Shown in pieces: positions 1-9,148 of a stretch of DNA of 64,000 nt. Both the position numbers and the translations under genes were made by a program. How positions within the stretch are numbered: position 1 is the stretch's first letter; each line of letters opens with the position of its first letter. The notes beneath the pieces are model-generated. The model was not told the origin of the DNA and searched no databases. It was given only the letters and a program-made list of their open reading frames with translations. Source of the DNA: Geomonas oryzae (GTDB lineage: Bacteria > Desulfobacterota > Desulfuromonadia > Geobacterales > Geobacteraceae); assembly GCF_004117875.1 (NCBI RefSeq), contig NZ_RAHW01000001.1, forward strand, positions 310,001 through 374,000, read 5' to 3'.

Positions 1-695
1 GCAACCTAAAGTACTGGCAGCATATGCAGGAGAAAGGTTATTTCGAAAACCAGAACTTCTTTCTGATGGAGAAGTTCGGTGCTCAGGAGTACCGGCGCCT
101 CTTCGGCAGCAGCGACCCCCGAGAACCCAGGGACACCTCGAGACGTGACAAGGCTTTTATCGCCGAGTTCATGGCGCTCGACCGGACCATGAACGCCGCA
201 GTTATCGGCTGCGGCTACGGAAGGGAAAGCCTGTCCATCGCGCCGCAGGTAAAGCAGGTCTACGGCATCGACGTGAGCCCGACCATCCTGAAGAAAGCCC
301 AGGAGTACCTGGGCTCCAAAGGGGTGCACAATTTCACCCCGGTCCTGGCCCAGGATTGGCGCAGCGGGATCGAGGCCGAACTCGACTTCGTCTACTCCAT
401 AACGGTCTTCCAGCACCTGACCCGGGATCTGGTGCGCGACTACCTGTTCGGGCTGGCGCAAAAGCTGTCGGCTCGCGGCAGGGGGCTTTGCCAGTTCGCC
501 GAGCTCTCCGGAGGCACGACAGACGCGGAACTGAAAACCTACGAGCCGTCGGTGAACTGGAGCGCGCCCGAAATCGAGGCGCTCGTCGAGGAGGCGGGCC
601 TGAGGATGGTCACCCTTAGGACGCTGGACGTGCAAGGAGGGAAATGGCACTGGGCCTTCTTCGCGCGCGCCGCGAACGGTGGGGAGCAGGGATGA
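1..695 (+). CDS. SAM-dependent class I methyltransferase, 5' end outside the window
   Basis: Predicted soluble methyltransferase. A glycine-rich motif I (VIGCGYGRES) is followed about 30 residues on by an acidic loop (YGIDVSP) and then a region like motif IV (LDFVYSITVFQHL), as in class I SAM-binding folds. An ATG exists at 24, but the codons before it (N-L-K-Y-W-Q-H) are open to the window edge, read naturally into the protein and have no ribosome site at 24, so I treat the gene as starting upstream. Its stop overlaps the start of the next gene (ATGA), so it is translationally coupled to the large glycosyltransferase. The likely job is modification of a sugar or nucleotide-sugar in a surface or flagellin glycan pathway. 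The substrate cannot be read from the sequence. Confidence 0.8.
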   Translation, partial: NLKYWQHMQEKGYFENQNFFLMEKFGAQEYRRLFGSSDPREPRDTSRRDKAFIAEFMALDRTMNAAVIGCGYGRESLSIAPQVKQVYGIDVSPTILKKAQEYLGSKGVHNFTPVLAQDWRSGIEAELDFVYSITVFQHLTRDLVRDYLFGLAQKLSARGRGLCQFAELSGGTTDAELKTYEPSVNWSAPEIEALVEEAGLRMVTLRTLDVQGGKWHWAFFARAANGGEQG

Positions 696-3600
696 GCAAG
701 TTCCGAGTTTCCGCTATAGTCTCAACCTACAACTCCGAGCGCTTCATGGAGGGGTGCCTCACTGACCTCGCCGGCCAGACCCTGTTCGCCCGCGGCGAAC
801 TGCAGATCGTCGTCATTGACAGCGGCTCTCCCGAGCAGGAGGGGGAGATCGTCAAGCGCTGGCAGCAGCGTTTTCCGGAGCGTATAAGCTACCTGCGCAC
901 CGAGCGCGAAACCCTCTACGCGGCCTGGAACCGCGGCGTCGAGTCGGCCCGGGGCGTCTTCCTCACCAACGCGAACACCGACGACCGGCACCGACCCGAC
1001 GCGCTGGAGGTCATGGCGGCCGCGCTGGAGGCGAACCCCGGGGTCGATCTCGTCTACGGCGACTGCTACGTCTCCACTGTCGAGAACGAGACCTATGCGG
1101 AGTCCGCACGGAAGAGGCTCTTCAGATACCCGGACTTCCTGGCGCCCGCTTCCCTGCTCCACTACCAGCTCGGCCCGCAGCCCATGTGGCGGCGCTCGGT
1201 GCACGAAAAGATCGGCTTCTTCGACGGCTCCTTCCACGCCGCCGGGGACTACGACTTCAACATCCGCTTCGCGCTCGCCTGCAAGGCGCTGCATCTGCCG
1301 GAACCGCTGGGACTGTACCTGGAGGCGCCGACCGCGATCTCGTTCCGTGACAACCGGATGGGGAACGAAAACACCCTTTTGCGCAGGACCTACCACAACG
1401 AGGAAACCGTCTTCGGCCTCTACCGCGCGGCGGGGGTCCCCTGCGAAAACGACGTCGAAAAGGCGCAGGCGCTTCTCGACCTCGGCATTCGGGCGCTGCG
1501 CTTCTACCCTCCCTGGAAGGAGGGGGGCCCGGAGCGGGACCCGGAGCTCGCCCTTTTCTGTTTCCGGCGCGCCGCCGAGCTCTCAGGCAACGCCGTCGCC
1601 CCCTGGAACAACCTGGCGGTTGCCGCCTTTCATGACGGGGAGCGCGATGTGGCGCTCAGCATCCTGCAGCGGCTCGTCTCACGCGGCGCCGACAGCGACG
1701 TGGCGGCGAACCTCCGCCTGGTAACCGCCGATCGTTGTTCCCCGGCGGATCTTAAACTCATGCCGTCCGGCCTCGCCTTTCCGTCCCAGCAGGAACTCGT
1801 CGCCGGCCTCCCCCCCCGGGACACCGCCATGGCGAAAACACCGCGGCTCCCAAGCCCGATCCTGCTTGTCTGCCACGGCTATCCTCCTGCAAACACAGGC
1901 GGGACCGAACTGTACGTGGCGTCCCTAGCTCGGGAACTCCGCCTGGGGGGAGCTCACGTGGTGGTTCTGGTACCGGGGCACGCCCCGGACCGGCCGGAGG
2001 GGGAGATCGTCGAACGCGATGAGAAGGGCATCCTGGTCGCCGAGATGAACGTCCACCCCACTTCCGGCAGTGACGGCATCCGGCAGCTCAGGGAACAGTT
2101 CCACAACGAGAGACTCGCGGCCCACTTCGAGCGTTTTCTGCAACGAATCAAGCCGCGCCTCGTGCACTTTCACCACTTCATCGACCTCTCCGCCTCGCTG
2201 CTCGACGCCGCGGCGCGCTGCGGCATACCGAGCGTGGTGACGCTCCACGACGGCTGGGCGGTTTGCCCCCTGTACCATTTCTTCCGCCCTGACGGCACGT
2301 ATTGCGAAGAGGGACCGGTCCCGGCGCGTGCCTGCACGCGCTGCCTCACCGGCGGCTCCCCCGGCCCGGGCGACCAGGCTCTCGAGGAACTCCTCGCTGA
2401 GCGCAGGGATTACATCCTGTCGCGGCTTTTACTCGCCGACACGATCCTTTTCCCTTCCAGGTTCATGCTGGAGAAGCTCAGGCGCCACGGACTCGACCAC
2501 CCGCGCTGCATGGTGCACCCGCTCGGCCTGCCCGAGCTCTCCCCGTTGCCCCGGAAAAACGGGACGCAGGGGAGGGTCCGCTTCGGCTACATCGGCCATA
2601 TCCACCCGGTGAAGGGACTCGACGTCCTGATGCGTGCGGCGAACCTTTTGCGCCCCGGCAGGGCCGAGCTCGCCATCCATGGGGAGGTACGCGACCCGGC
2701 GTACTTCCGGGAGGCGGGGGGAGAACTTAACGCACCGGTGCCGGTCACCGGTCACGGGACATACCTGCGCAGCGACTTGCCCGGCATCTTAGCCTCGATC
2801 GATGTCGCGGTGATTCCCTCCCGCAACGAGAGCTTCTGCCAGACCGTCAGGGAGTGCCTTCAGGCCGGCGTCCCGGTGATCGTCTCGGACGCCGGTGCGC
2901 TGCCGGAGGCGGTCCGCCACGGGGTGGACGGCCTGCTCTTCAAATCCGGGGACCACGCGGACCTCGCCGCGTGCATGAACGCCTTCATCGACGACCCCGC
3001 CCTGCTGCAAAGGTTGAGGGCCGGGATAACGCCGGTGAAGACGTCGCACGACGAGGCGGTGGAGCTGGCCGCCGTCTACGCCGCGGTCGTCGGCCGCAAA
3101 GGCGAGGCCCCGGAAGCAGGGGGAGGCAGCGTCCCTGCCGAGGGAAGCCAGAAGGCCGTGGCGGGAAGCGCGGCCGAGGTGACCATCGTGATCCCGGTCT
3201 ACAACGGCGCCGAGCTCACCGAGAACTGCCTGAGGGCCATCGCCGCGAACACTCCCAAAGGGATGTACCGGGTGGTGATCGTCGACAACGGCTCAAAGGA
3301 CGGGACCCGGGCACTGCTCGAGAGACTCCGCGCGCCGGAGATCACCGTGATCAGCAACGCCTCTAACCTCGGGTTTGCGAAGGCATGCAACCAGGGGGCT
3401 CAGGCTGCCAACGGGGAGTTCATCCTCTTTCTCAACAACGACACGCTGCCGCACCCCGGATGGCTGGAGCATCTCGTCGCGATGGCGCGGCAGGACGCGA
3501 CGGTCGGCATCGTAGGGAGCAAGCTCCTTTACCCGGACGACCGCGTCCAACATGCAGGCGTGGTGGTCGGCCTGCGCGACGGCGAGCCCTACCCCTACCA

Positions 3601-6600
3601 CGTGCACCTGTGCGAGCCCTCCGACAGCCCGCTCGTCAACGTCCCGCGCGAGTACCAGATGGTGACCGGCGCGTGCCTTATGATCAGAAGCGGGCTCTAC
3701 CGGCAGGTGGGCGGGTTCGACGAGGCCTACGTGAACGGCCACGAGGATCTGGATCTCTGCATGAAGGTGAGGGCCGCGGGGGCCAAGGTGATGTACTGCC
3801 CGGCGAGCGTGGTCACGCACCTCGAGTCCCGCACCAAAAGGCTCATCGGCCTGGAACAGTTCCACTACGAGAAAGGGGTCGATAACGAGGAGGGGCGGGG
3901 GAGGCGGCGCTTTCTAAAGCGGTGGCGGGAAACGCTGCAGATCGACGGCGGGGTGCTTGCCGGATCTGGCGACCACAACCCCGTCCCCCCTGCCGCTCAT
4001 GGGCTCAGCATCCTTTTCACCATGTACGGCTGGAACGAGACCGGCGGCGGCACGACCTTTCCGAGGTCGGTGGCGCTGGAGCTCGCCCGGCAGGGGCATC
4101 GCGTCACCGTTTTCTACGCTTCCCTTGCGACCGACCCCGCCCGGCCGGCATACGCGCTGGAGAGCTCCTCAGAGGAGGGGGTCCGTCTCTTCGCCCTTTT
4201 CAACCGGCCGGCGCGCTTCACCGATCCGGACCACCCGGAACGCGAGATGCTCGACGAGGGGGTGCTTATGGCCTTCCGGCAGGTGCTTTTGGAGAGCGCT
4301 CCGGACGTGGTGCATTTCCACAATTTCCACGGCCTCACCCTCGCGATGGCGCAGGAGACGAGGCGCGCCGGCATCCCGAGCCTCTACACGCCGCACAACT
4401 ACCACATGATCGATCCCGACCTCTACCTTTTCAACAGCGACCTCTCGCTCTGGAACGGGACCGACCTTATCGCGAACTCTGAGGCGGTGGCGCGCAACCC
4501 GGAGAAGGTGCCGCAATACCGGCTGCGGAGCGAGACCGCGCGGCGCCTCATCAACGAGTGGGTCGACGTCACCCTGGCGGTATCGACGCGTCAGAAGGAG
4601 CTGCTCGTAGATTTCGGCGCCTCACCCGAAAGAATCGCGGTGGTGCACCAGGCGAGCCGCTCCACCGACCTCCTGTGGCACGACCCGGCGCTCGCCCCCC
4701 TCGGCGCGAGAGTGCTCGAAAAGCCGCTGCGCTTCGGCTTCATCGGCGGGGTCATGCCGCACAAAGGGGTGCACATGCTGGTCGGAGCGGCGCAGCTCTT
4801 CCAACCCGGGGAGGCGGAATTCCACGTGTACGGATTCATCTCCACGGGGTACCTGGAGGAGCTGCGAACGCTCGACTCGCGCGGCATGGTCGTCTTTCAC
4901 GGCGCATACGGTGAAGCCGATCTCCCAGCCATCGCAGCCGGGATCGACGTCGCCGTGGTGCCCAGCGTCTGGGAGGACTGCGCGCCGCTGGTCCTTCTGG
5001 AGCTCATGGCCTTAAGGCTCCCGATCATCGGGGCGAAGATCGGCGGCATACCGGATTTCGTCGAGGAAGGGGTGAACGGCTTTTTGTACCGGCACGACTC
5101 GCTGGCGGAGCTCGTCGCATGCCTTAAGCGCTGCGCCGCCGATCCCGGCATGGTCGCCAGAATGCGGGGAAGTCTCGCCTCGCCACACTCCTTCGACCGC
5201 TACATGGGGCACCTCGCAGAGATCTACCGTCTCCTTAAGGAGCGAAAGCCTCTCCTTATGCCGGAGCTGGAGCTTCGCATCCGGCTTGGGACGAAGAAGA
5301 CGCCCGCCTCCCTTCCCGCCGTCGTGTGGGAGGGTTCGCAGTTCGTCGGGCACTCCCTCGCGCTGGTGAACCGGGAACTCTGCCTGCAACTGATCCGGGA
5401 CGGCTATCCGCTGAGCATCATCCCCTACGAAGAGGACGAGTTCGGGGCCGAGGCTGATCCCCGCTTTCACCTGCTCGCCGAGGCCGTCCGGCGCCCGCTC
5501 CCCACGCAGCCTGCGGTGCACGTGCGGCACCAGTGGCCCCCCGATTTCACCCCTCCCCCGCATGGGCGCTGGGTCATGATTCAGCCCTGGGAGTTTGGCA
5601 GCCTTCCCGTCAGTTGGATCGAGCCGATGAACGAGAAGGTCGACGAGGTGTGGGTCCCCTCCTCCTACGTGCGCGACTGCTACCTGCGCAGCGGGGTCCG
5701 GCCGGAACGGGTCTTCACCGTCCCAAACGGCGTCAACACGGCGCTCTTCAACCCGCAGGCTCCCCCCATCGCGCTTGAGACCCGCAAGAGGTTCAAGTTC
5801 CTCTTCGTCGGTGGAACCATCGCGCGCAAGGGGATCGACATCCTGCTTCAGGCGTACTCCGCCGCCTTCACCAGCAGCGACGACGTCTGCCTGGTCATCA
5901 AGGACATGGGGGGGGGATCGTTCTACCAGGGGCGCACCGCGCAGGACCTGATCGCGCGCTACCGGCAAAACCCGGAACTCCCCGAAGTCGAATACCTGGA
6001 CCGGTTCCTCCCGGAGCGGGAACTCGCCGGACTCTACACGGCCTGCGACTGCCTGGTCCACCCGTACCGAGGCGAGGGGTTCGGGCTCCCCATGGCCGAG
6101 GCGATGGCCTGCGGCCTCCCCGCGATCGTGACCGGGTATGGCGCCGCCCTTGATTTCTGCTCCGACGAGACGGCGTACCTGATACCGGCGCGGGAGGTAA
6201 AGCTGCCGACGAAACAGGTGGGGGTACTGGAAACGGTGGATTACCCCTGGCTCGCGGAGCCCGATGCCGCAGCCCTCACCGACCTTATGCGGCACGTGGC
6301 GAAGCATCGCGATGAAGCGCGGCAAAGGGGAAGGGCGGCAGCCCAGCACATCGCCCGGAACTTCACCTGGGAGAAGGCCGCCGCTTACGTACGTGCGCGG
6401 CTGTTGGCCCTGAGCGAAGAAAGCGCAGAAAAGCCGCCTTGCAACGAGGAGGTCCCGGCGCGCGCGGAGGAAACCCTCTGCTCCATCGTCATCGAGGCAG
6501 CCGGACCCCTGGAAGGTTTGGAGCGCTGCCTCGACAACATCGCGCGGCACACGCCGCAAGCGCACGAGGTGCTCCTGGTCCATGACGCCACACAGGATCT

Positions 6601-9148
6601 CGCCCGCCTAGAGCAGCTCGCCCACCGGCATGGAGGCTGCCGCCTGGTGGACGGCGGCACCCGGACCGGTGACTCGGACCCGCGCAACGCAGGATTTGCG
6701 CAGTCGCGTGGCGACGTGATCGTGCTGATGGAGCAAAGCGTGGTGGTGACTCCCGGGTGGCTTACCGACATGCTCGCCTGCCTGGATCTGGAAGAGGGTG
6801 CGGGCATCGTCGGGCCCATGGGAGACGGCGCGACAGGTCTGCAAAGAGCCCAAGGCCCCGGGGACGAGAGCGAGGCCATCGTGGCAGAATTCGCCCGTTC
6901 CTTCGCGGCACGACACGCCCGGCGCCGCATGTCGGTCCAGGCCGTCGCCCCATTTTGTTTCCTCTTGACCCGCAAGACGCTTGAGGCCGCAGGAGCTCTG
7001 GACGCCCGGCTGAAGCGGTCCGACCGAGGAGAAGACCTCTGCCTGCGCGCCGCCCTGGCCGGCTTTGGCTGCGTGATCGCTGGAGATGTCTTCCTCCACC
7101 ACACGACTTGCACGGCGGTTGAAACTCCTGAACCAGGAAAACTCTCCTTGCGCGAAAAATGGGCGCTTGGGGGGCTGGACGAAGCACTGGCGCAGCGAGT
7201 GGCATGCCGCCAGGCGCTCTATCGGGCGCAGGAGCTCGCCAGGCGCGGGAGGCTTCAGGAAGCGGTCGATCTGTTCCTGCAGCAGGGGATCGCCCTCGCG
7301 CCGGGCGAACCGGTGCCGTACCTGCTTCTCGCCGAGGCGCTCCTCGACGCGGGGAGTTTCCAGAACGCCCTGGATGTGCTGGGGCAGGTCCCAAAAGGGG
7401 AACAGTTGCAGCGCCTGTACCTTAGCTGGCGCTGCCGCATGGCGCTGGGACAGGAGCGAGAGGCTCTGGCGCTGGCCGAAGAGGTCGCGGGGCTTGCACC
7501 GCAGAGCGCAGTCTCCTTCTACCTGCAGGGAAAAGCGGCGGTCGCCAGGGGGGACGCAAAAAATGCGGAGGCCATGTTCCGAAGCTCCTGCCAGGCGGAC
7601 CCGGGGTTCGCCCCCCCCTGGGTCGAGCTCGCGATCATGCATCGGGAGCGGGGTGAGCGTCGCGAGGCGCTCGATCTTGCCGAAAAGGGGTTCGTCCTTT
7701 CTCCGCTGCAGCTCTCAGCCCTTGCCCTGTTCCACAGCCTGGCCGAGGAAATGGAAGCCCTGCCGCGCGAGGAAGAAAGGGTGCGCGAGGCGTGCCTTAT
7801 CTACCCTGAACACAAGGGTCTCTCTTTCGGGCTCATCGAGGTGCTGATCCGGCAAGGACATTACCTGCAAGCGATGGACGAGATCGAGCGTGCGGCGGTC
7901 GGCTTCGGGCTCGACGATGCAGGGCTCGACGCGGCACTGGAAATAAGAAGGCTCGCAGGTCCAGCATTTTCCGACTCACCCTGCCGCGCCGCCGTTTCCG
8001 TCTGCATCATCGTGAAGGATGAGAGGCGGCATCTTGCTGCGGCCCTTGCTTCGGTTAAGCCGCTTGCCGCCGAATTGGTTGTCGTCGACACCGGTTCCAC
8101 CGATCGAAGCGGCGACCTGGCCCGTCTGTTCGGGGCACGCGTATTCTCCTTCCCATGGACCGGCGACTTCTCAGAGGCGCGAAACTTCTCGCTCGCTAAG
8201 GCGAGCGGGGATTGGATTCTGGTGCTGGACGCGGACGAGGTACTGGCGGCACGCGACCTGCCGTTATTGAAGGAGCTACTTTCCCGTGCGGGTTCCGCCG
8301 CTTTCTCGGTCACCACAAGAAACTACACCACCGAAGTCGCCCGGAAGAACTGGACGGCGAATGCGGGGGAGTACCCGGCGGAAGAGCGCGGGCTCGGCTG
8401 GACCCCGAGCCTCAAGGTGCGGCTCTTCCCGAACGACACCCGGGTCCGTTTCGAGGGGGCCGTGCACGAACTGGTGGAAGGCTCGCTGGCGCGCTGCGGC
8501 ATCCCGGTCCTATCCTGCGACATCCCGGTGCACCATTACGGGAAGCTCGACAACGTGAAGTGCGCCGAGAAGCAGGAGCAGTATTACCTCCTGGGGATGA
8601 AGAAGCTGTCCGAGGGGGGCGCCACCGTCCAGGCGCTCACCGAACTGGCGATCCAGGCCACCGAGCTCGAGCGGTTTTCCGAGGCACAGGAACTCTGGCG
8701 CAAGGTGCTCGAACTGACCCCGGATGCGTGGGAGCCGTACTTCAACCTCGGATACCTGCACCTGCGCCTCGCGCATTACGGGAAGGCACGCGACTACGCC
8801 CTGAAGGGGGTGCAGTTCGCACCCGACATGAAGGAAGCGGCGTTCAACCTCGCCAAGAGCGAACTCTTCCTTGGGAACACGGAGCGCGCGTCGGAACTGT
8901 CAAGCGACATGCTGCTCAGATGGCCCGAGTATCCTCCCGCGCTCTCCCTGCTCTGCGTCTGCCGGCTCCTGGCCGGCGAGACGGACGAGGCGGAGGCGAT
9001 CGCGCGCAGGCTGGCGCAAATGGGGTATGACTGCGTCGACTTCCTGACTGAATACGCTGCGGGACTTGCCCGGGGGGAGCGCGGGGATCTTGCCGTCCCG
9101 GTGCGGGAACTGGCGGAGCGGTTGGAGAAAAGGGGTTCGGCAATATGA
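692..9148 (+). CDS. Giant multidomain glycosyltransferase (GT2-GT4-GT2-GT4-GT4-GT2-TPR-GT2-TPR), 2818 aa
   Basis: One uninterrupted frame holds seven glycosyltransferase domains. Approximate residues: GT2 8-240; GT4 389-790 (starts PILLVCHGYPPANTGGTELY); GT2 829-1080 (TIVIPVYNGAELTENCL, acidic NND); GT4 1103-1520 (YGWNETGGGTTFPRSVALEL); GT4 1543-1903 (YRGEGFGLPMAEAMACGLP); GT2 1927-2137; TPR-like helices 2170-2410; GT2 2433-2625 (VLDADE); TPR 2650-2805. The start is the ATG at 692, overlapping the previous stop (ATGA) and preceded by GGGGAGCAGG; an in-frame upstream start at 644 lies inside the methyltransferase. No signal peptide or membrane segment is visible, so it should be cytoplasmic. 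The sixth GT domain lacks a clear DxD (MEQS in its place) and may be inactive. Chain length suggests stepwise assembly of an oligosaccharide on one polypeptide. Nearby flagellin makes flagellar glycan a reasonable target, but an O-antigen-like product is possible. Confidence 0.88.
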   Translation: MSKFRVSAIVSTYNSERFMEGCLTDLAGQTLFARGELQIVVIDSGSPEQEGEIVKRWQQRFPERISYLRTERETLYAAWNRGVESARGVFLTNANTDDRHRPDALEVMAAALEANPGVDLVYGDCYVSTVENETYAESARKRLFRYPDFLAPASLLHYQLGPQPMWRRSVHEKIGFFDGSFHAAGDYDFNIRFALACKALHLPEPLGLYLEAPTAISFRDNRMGNENTLLRRTYHNEETVFGLYRAAGVPCENDVEKAQALLDLGIRALRFYPPWKEGGPERDPELALFCFRRAAELSGNAVAPWNNLAVAAFHDGERDVALSILQRLVSRGADSDVAANLRLVTADRCSPADLKLMPSGLAFPSQQELVAGLPPRDTAMAKTPRLPSPILLVCHGYPPANTGGTELYVASLARELRLGGAHVVVLVPGHAPDRPEGEIVERDEKGILVAEMNVHPTSGSDGIRQLREQFHNERLAAHFERFLQRIKPRLVHFHHFIDLSASLLDAAARCGIPSVVTLHDGWAVCPLYHFFRPDGTYCEEGPVPARACTRCLTGGSPGPGDQALEELLAERRDYILSRLLLADTILFPSRFMLEKLRRHGLDHPRCMVHPLGLPELSPLPRKNGTQGRVRFGYIGHIHPVKGLDVLMRAANLLRPGRAELAIHGEVRDPAYFREAGGELNAPVPVTGHGTYLRSDLPGILASIDVAVIPSRNESFCQTVRECLQAGVPVIVSDAGALPEAVRHGVDGLLFKSGDHADLAACMNAFIDDPALLQRLRAGITPVKTSHDEAVELAAVYAAVVGRKGEAPEAGGGSVPAEGSQKAVAGSAAEVTIVIPVYNGAELTENCLRAIAANTPKGMYRVVIVDNGSKDGTRALLERLRAPEITVISNASNLGFAKACNQGAQAANGEFILFLNNDTLPHPGWLEHLVAMARQDATVGIVGSKLLYPDDRVQHAGVVVGLRDGEPYPYHVHLCEPSDSPLVNVPREYQMVTGACLMIRSGLYRQVGGFDEAYVNGHEDLDLCMKVRAAGAKVMYCPASVVTHLESRTKRLIGLEQFHYEKGVDNEEGRGRRRFLKRWRETLQIDGGVLAGSGDHNPVPPAAHGLSILFTMYGWNETGGGTTFPRSVALELARQGHRVTVFYASLATDPARPAYALESSSEEGVRLFALFNRPARFTDPDHPEREMLDEGVLMAFRQVLLESAPDVVHFHNFHGLTLAMAQETRRAGIPSLYTPHNYHMIDPDLYLFNSDLSLWNGTDLIANSEAVARNPEKVPQYRLRSETARRLINEWVDVTLAVSTRQKELLVDFGASPERIAVVHQASRSTDLLWHDPALAPLGARVLEKPLRFGFIGGVMPHKGVHMLVGAAQLFQPGEAEFHVYGFISTGYLEELRTLDSRGMVVFHGAYGEADLPAIAAGIDVAVVPSVWEDCAPLVLLELMALRLPIIGAKIGGIPDFVEEGVNGFLYRHDSLAELVACLKRCAADPGMVARMRGSLASPHSFDRYMGHLAEIYRLLKERKPLLMPELELRIRLGTKKTPASLPAVVWEGSQFVGHSLALVNRELCLQLIRDGYPLSIIPYEEDEFGAEADPRFHLLAEAVRRPLPTQPAVHVRHQWPPDFTPPPHGRWVMIQPWEFGSLPVSWIEPMNEKVDEVWVPSSYVRDCYLRSGVRPERVFTVPNGVNTALFNPQAPPIALETRKRFKFLFVGGTIARKGIDILLQAYSAAFTSSDDVCLVIKDMGGGSFYQGRTAQDLIARYRQNPELPEVEYLDRFLPERELAGLYTACDCLVHPYRGEGFGLPMAEAMACGLPAIVTGYGAALDFCSDETAYLIPAREVKLPTKQVGVLETVDYPWLAEPDAAALTDLMRHVAKHRDEARQRGRAAAQHIARNFTWEKAAAYVRARLLALSEESAEKPPCNEEVPARAEETLCSIVIEAAGPLEGLERCLDNIARHTPQAHEVLLVHDATQDLARLEQLAHRHGGCRLVDGGTRTGDSDPRNAGFAQSRGDVIVLMEQSVVVTPGWLTDMLACLDLEEGAGIVGPMGDGATGLQRAQGPGDESEAIVAEFARSFAARHARRRMSVQAVAPFCFLLTRKTLEAAGALDARLKRSDRGEDLCLRAALAGFGCVIAGDVFLHHTTCTAVETPEPGKLSLREKWALGGLDEALAQRVACRQALYRAQELARRGRLQEAVDLFLQQGIALAPGEPVPYLLLAEALLDAGSFQNALDVLGQVPKGEQLQRLYLSWRCRMALGQEREALALAEEVAGLAPQSAVSFYLQGKAAVARGDAKNAEAMFRSSCQADPGFAPPWVELAIMHRERGERREALDLAEKGFVLSPLQLSALALFHSLAEEMEALPREEERVREACLIYPEHKGLSFGLIEVLIRQGHYLQAMDEIERAAVGFGLDDAGLDAALEIRRLAGPAFSDSPCRAAVSVCIIVKDERRHLAAALASVKPLAAELVVVDTGSTDRSGDLARLFGARVFSFPWTGDFSEARNFSLAKASGDWILVLDADEVLAARDLPLLKELLSRAGSAAFSVTTRNYTTEVARKNWTANAGEYPAEERGLGWTPSLKVRLFPNDTRVRFEGAVHELVEGSLARCGIPVLSCDIPVHHYGKLDNVKCAEKQEQYYLLGMKKLSEGGATVQALTELAIQATELERFSEAQELWRKVLELTPDAWEPYFNLGYLHLRLAHYGKARDYALKGVQFAPDMKEAAFNLAKSELFLGNTERASELSSDMLLRWPEYPPALSLLCVCRLLAGETDEAEAIARRLAQMGYDCVDFLTEYAAGLARGERGDLAVPVRELAERLEKRGSAI

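Noticed and set aside
5012-6583. Long open frame on the minus strand inside the giant glycosyltransferase
   Set aside because: Arg/Gly/Val-rich reading with no family motifs; it is the mirror of a GC-rich coding frame.
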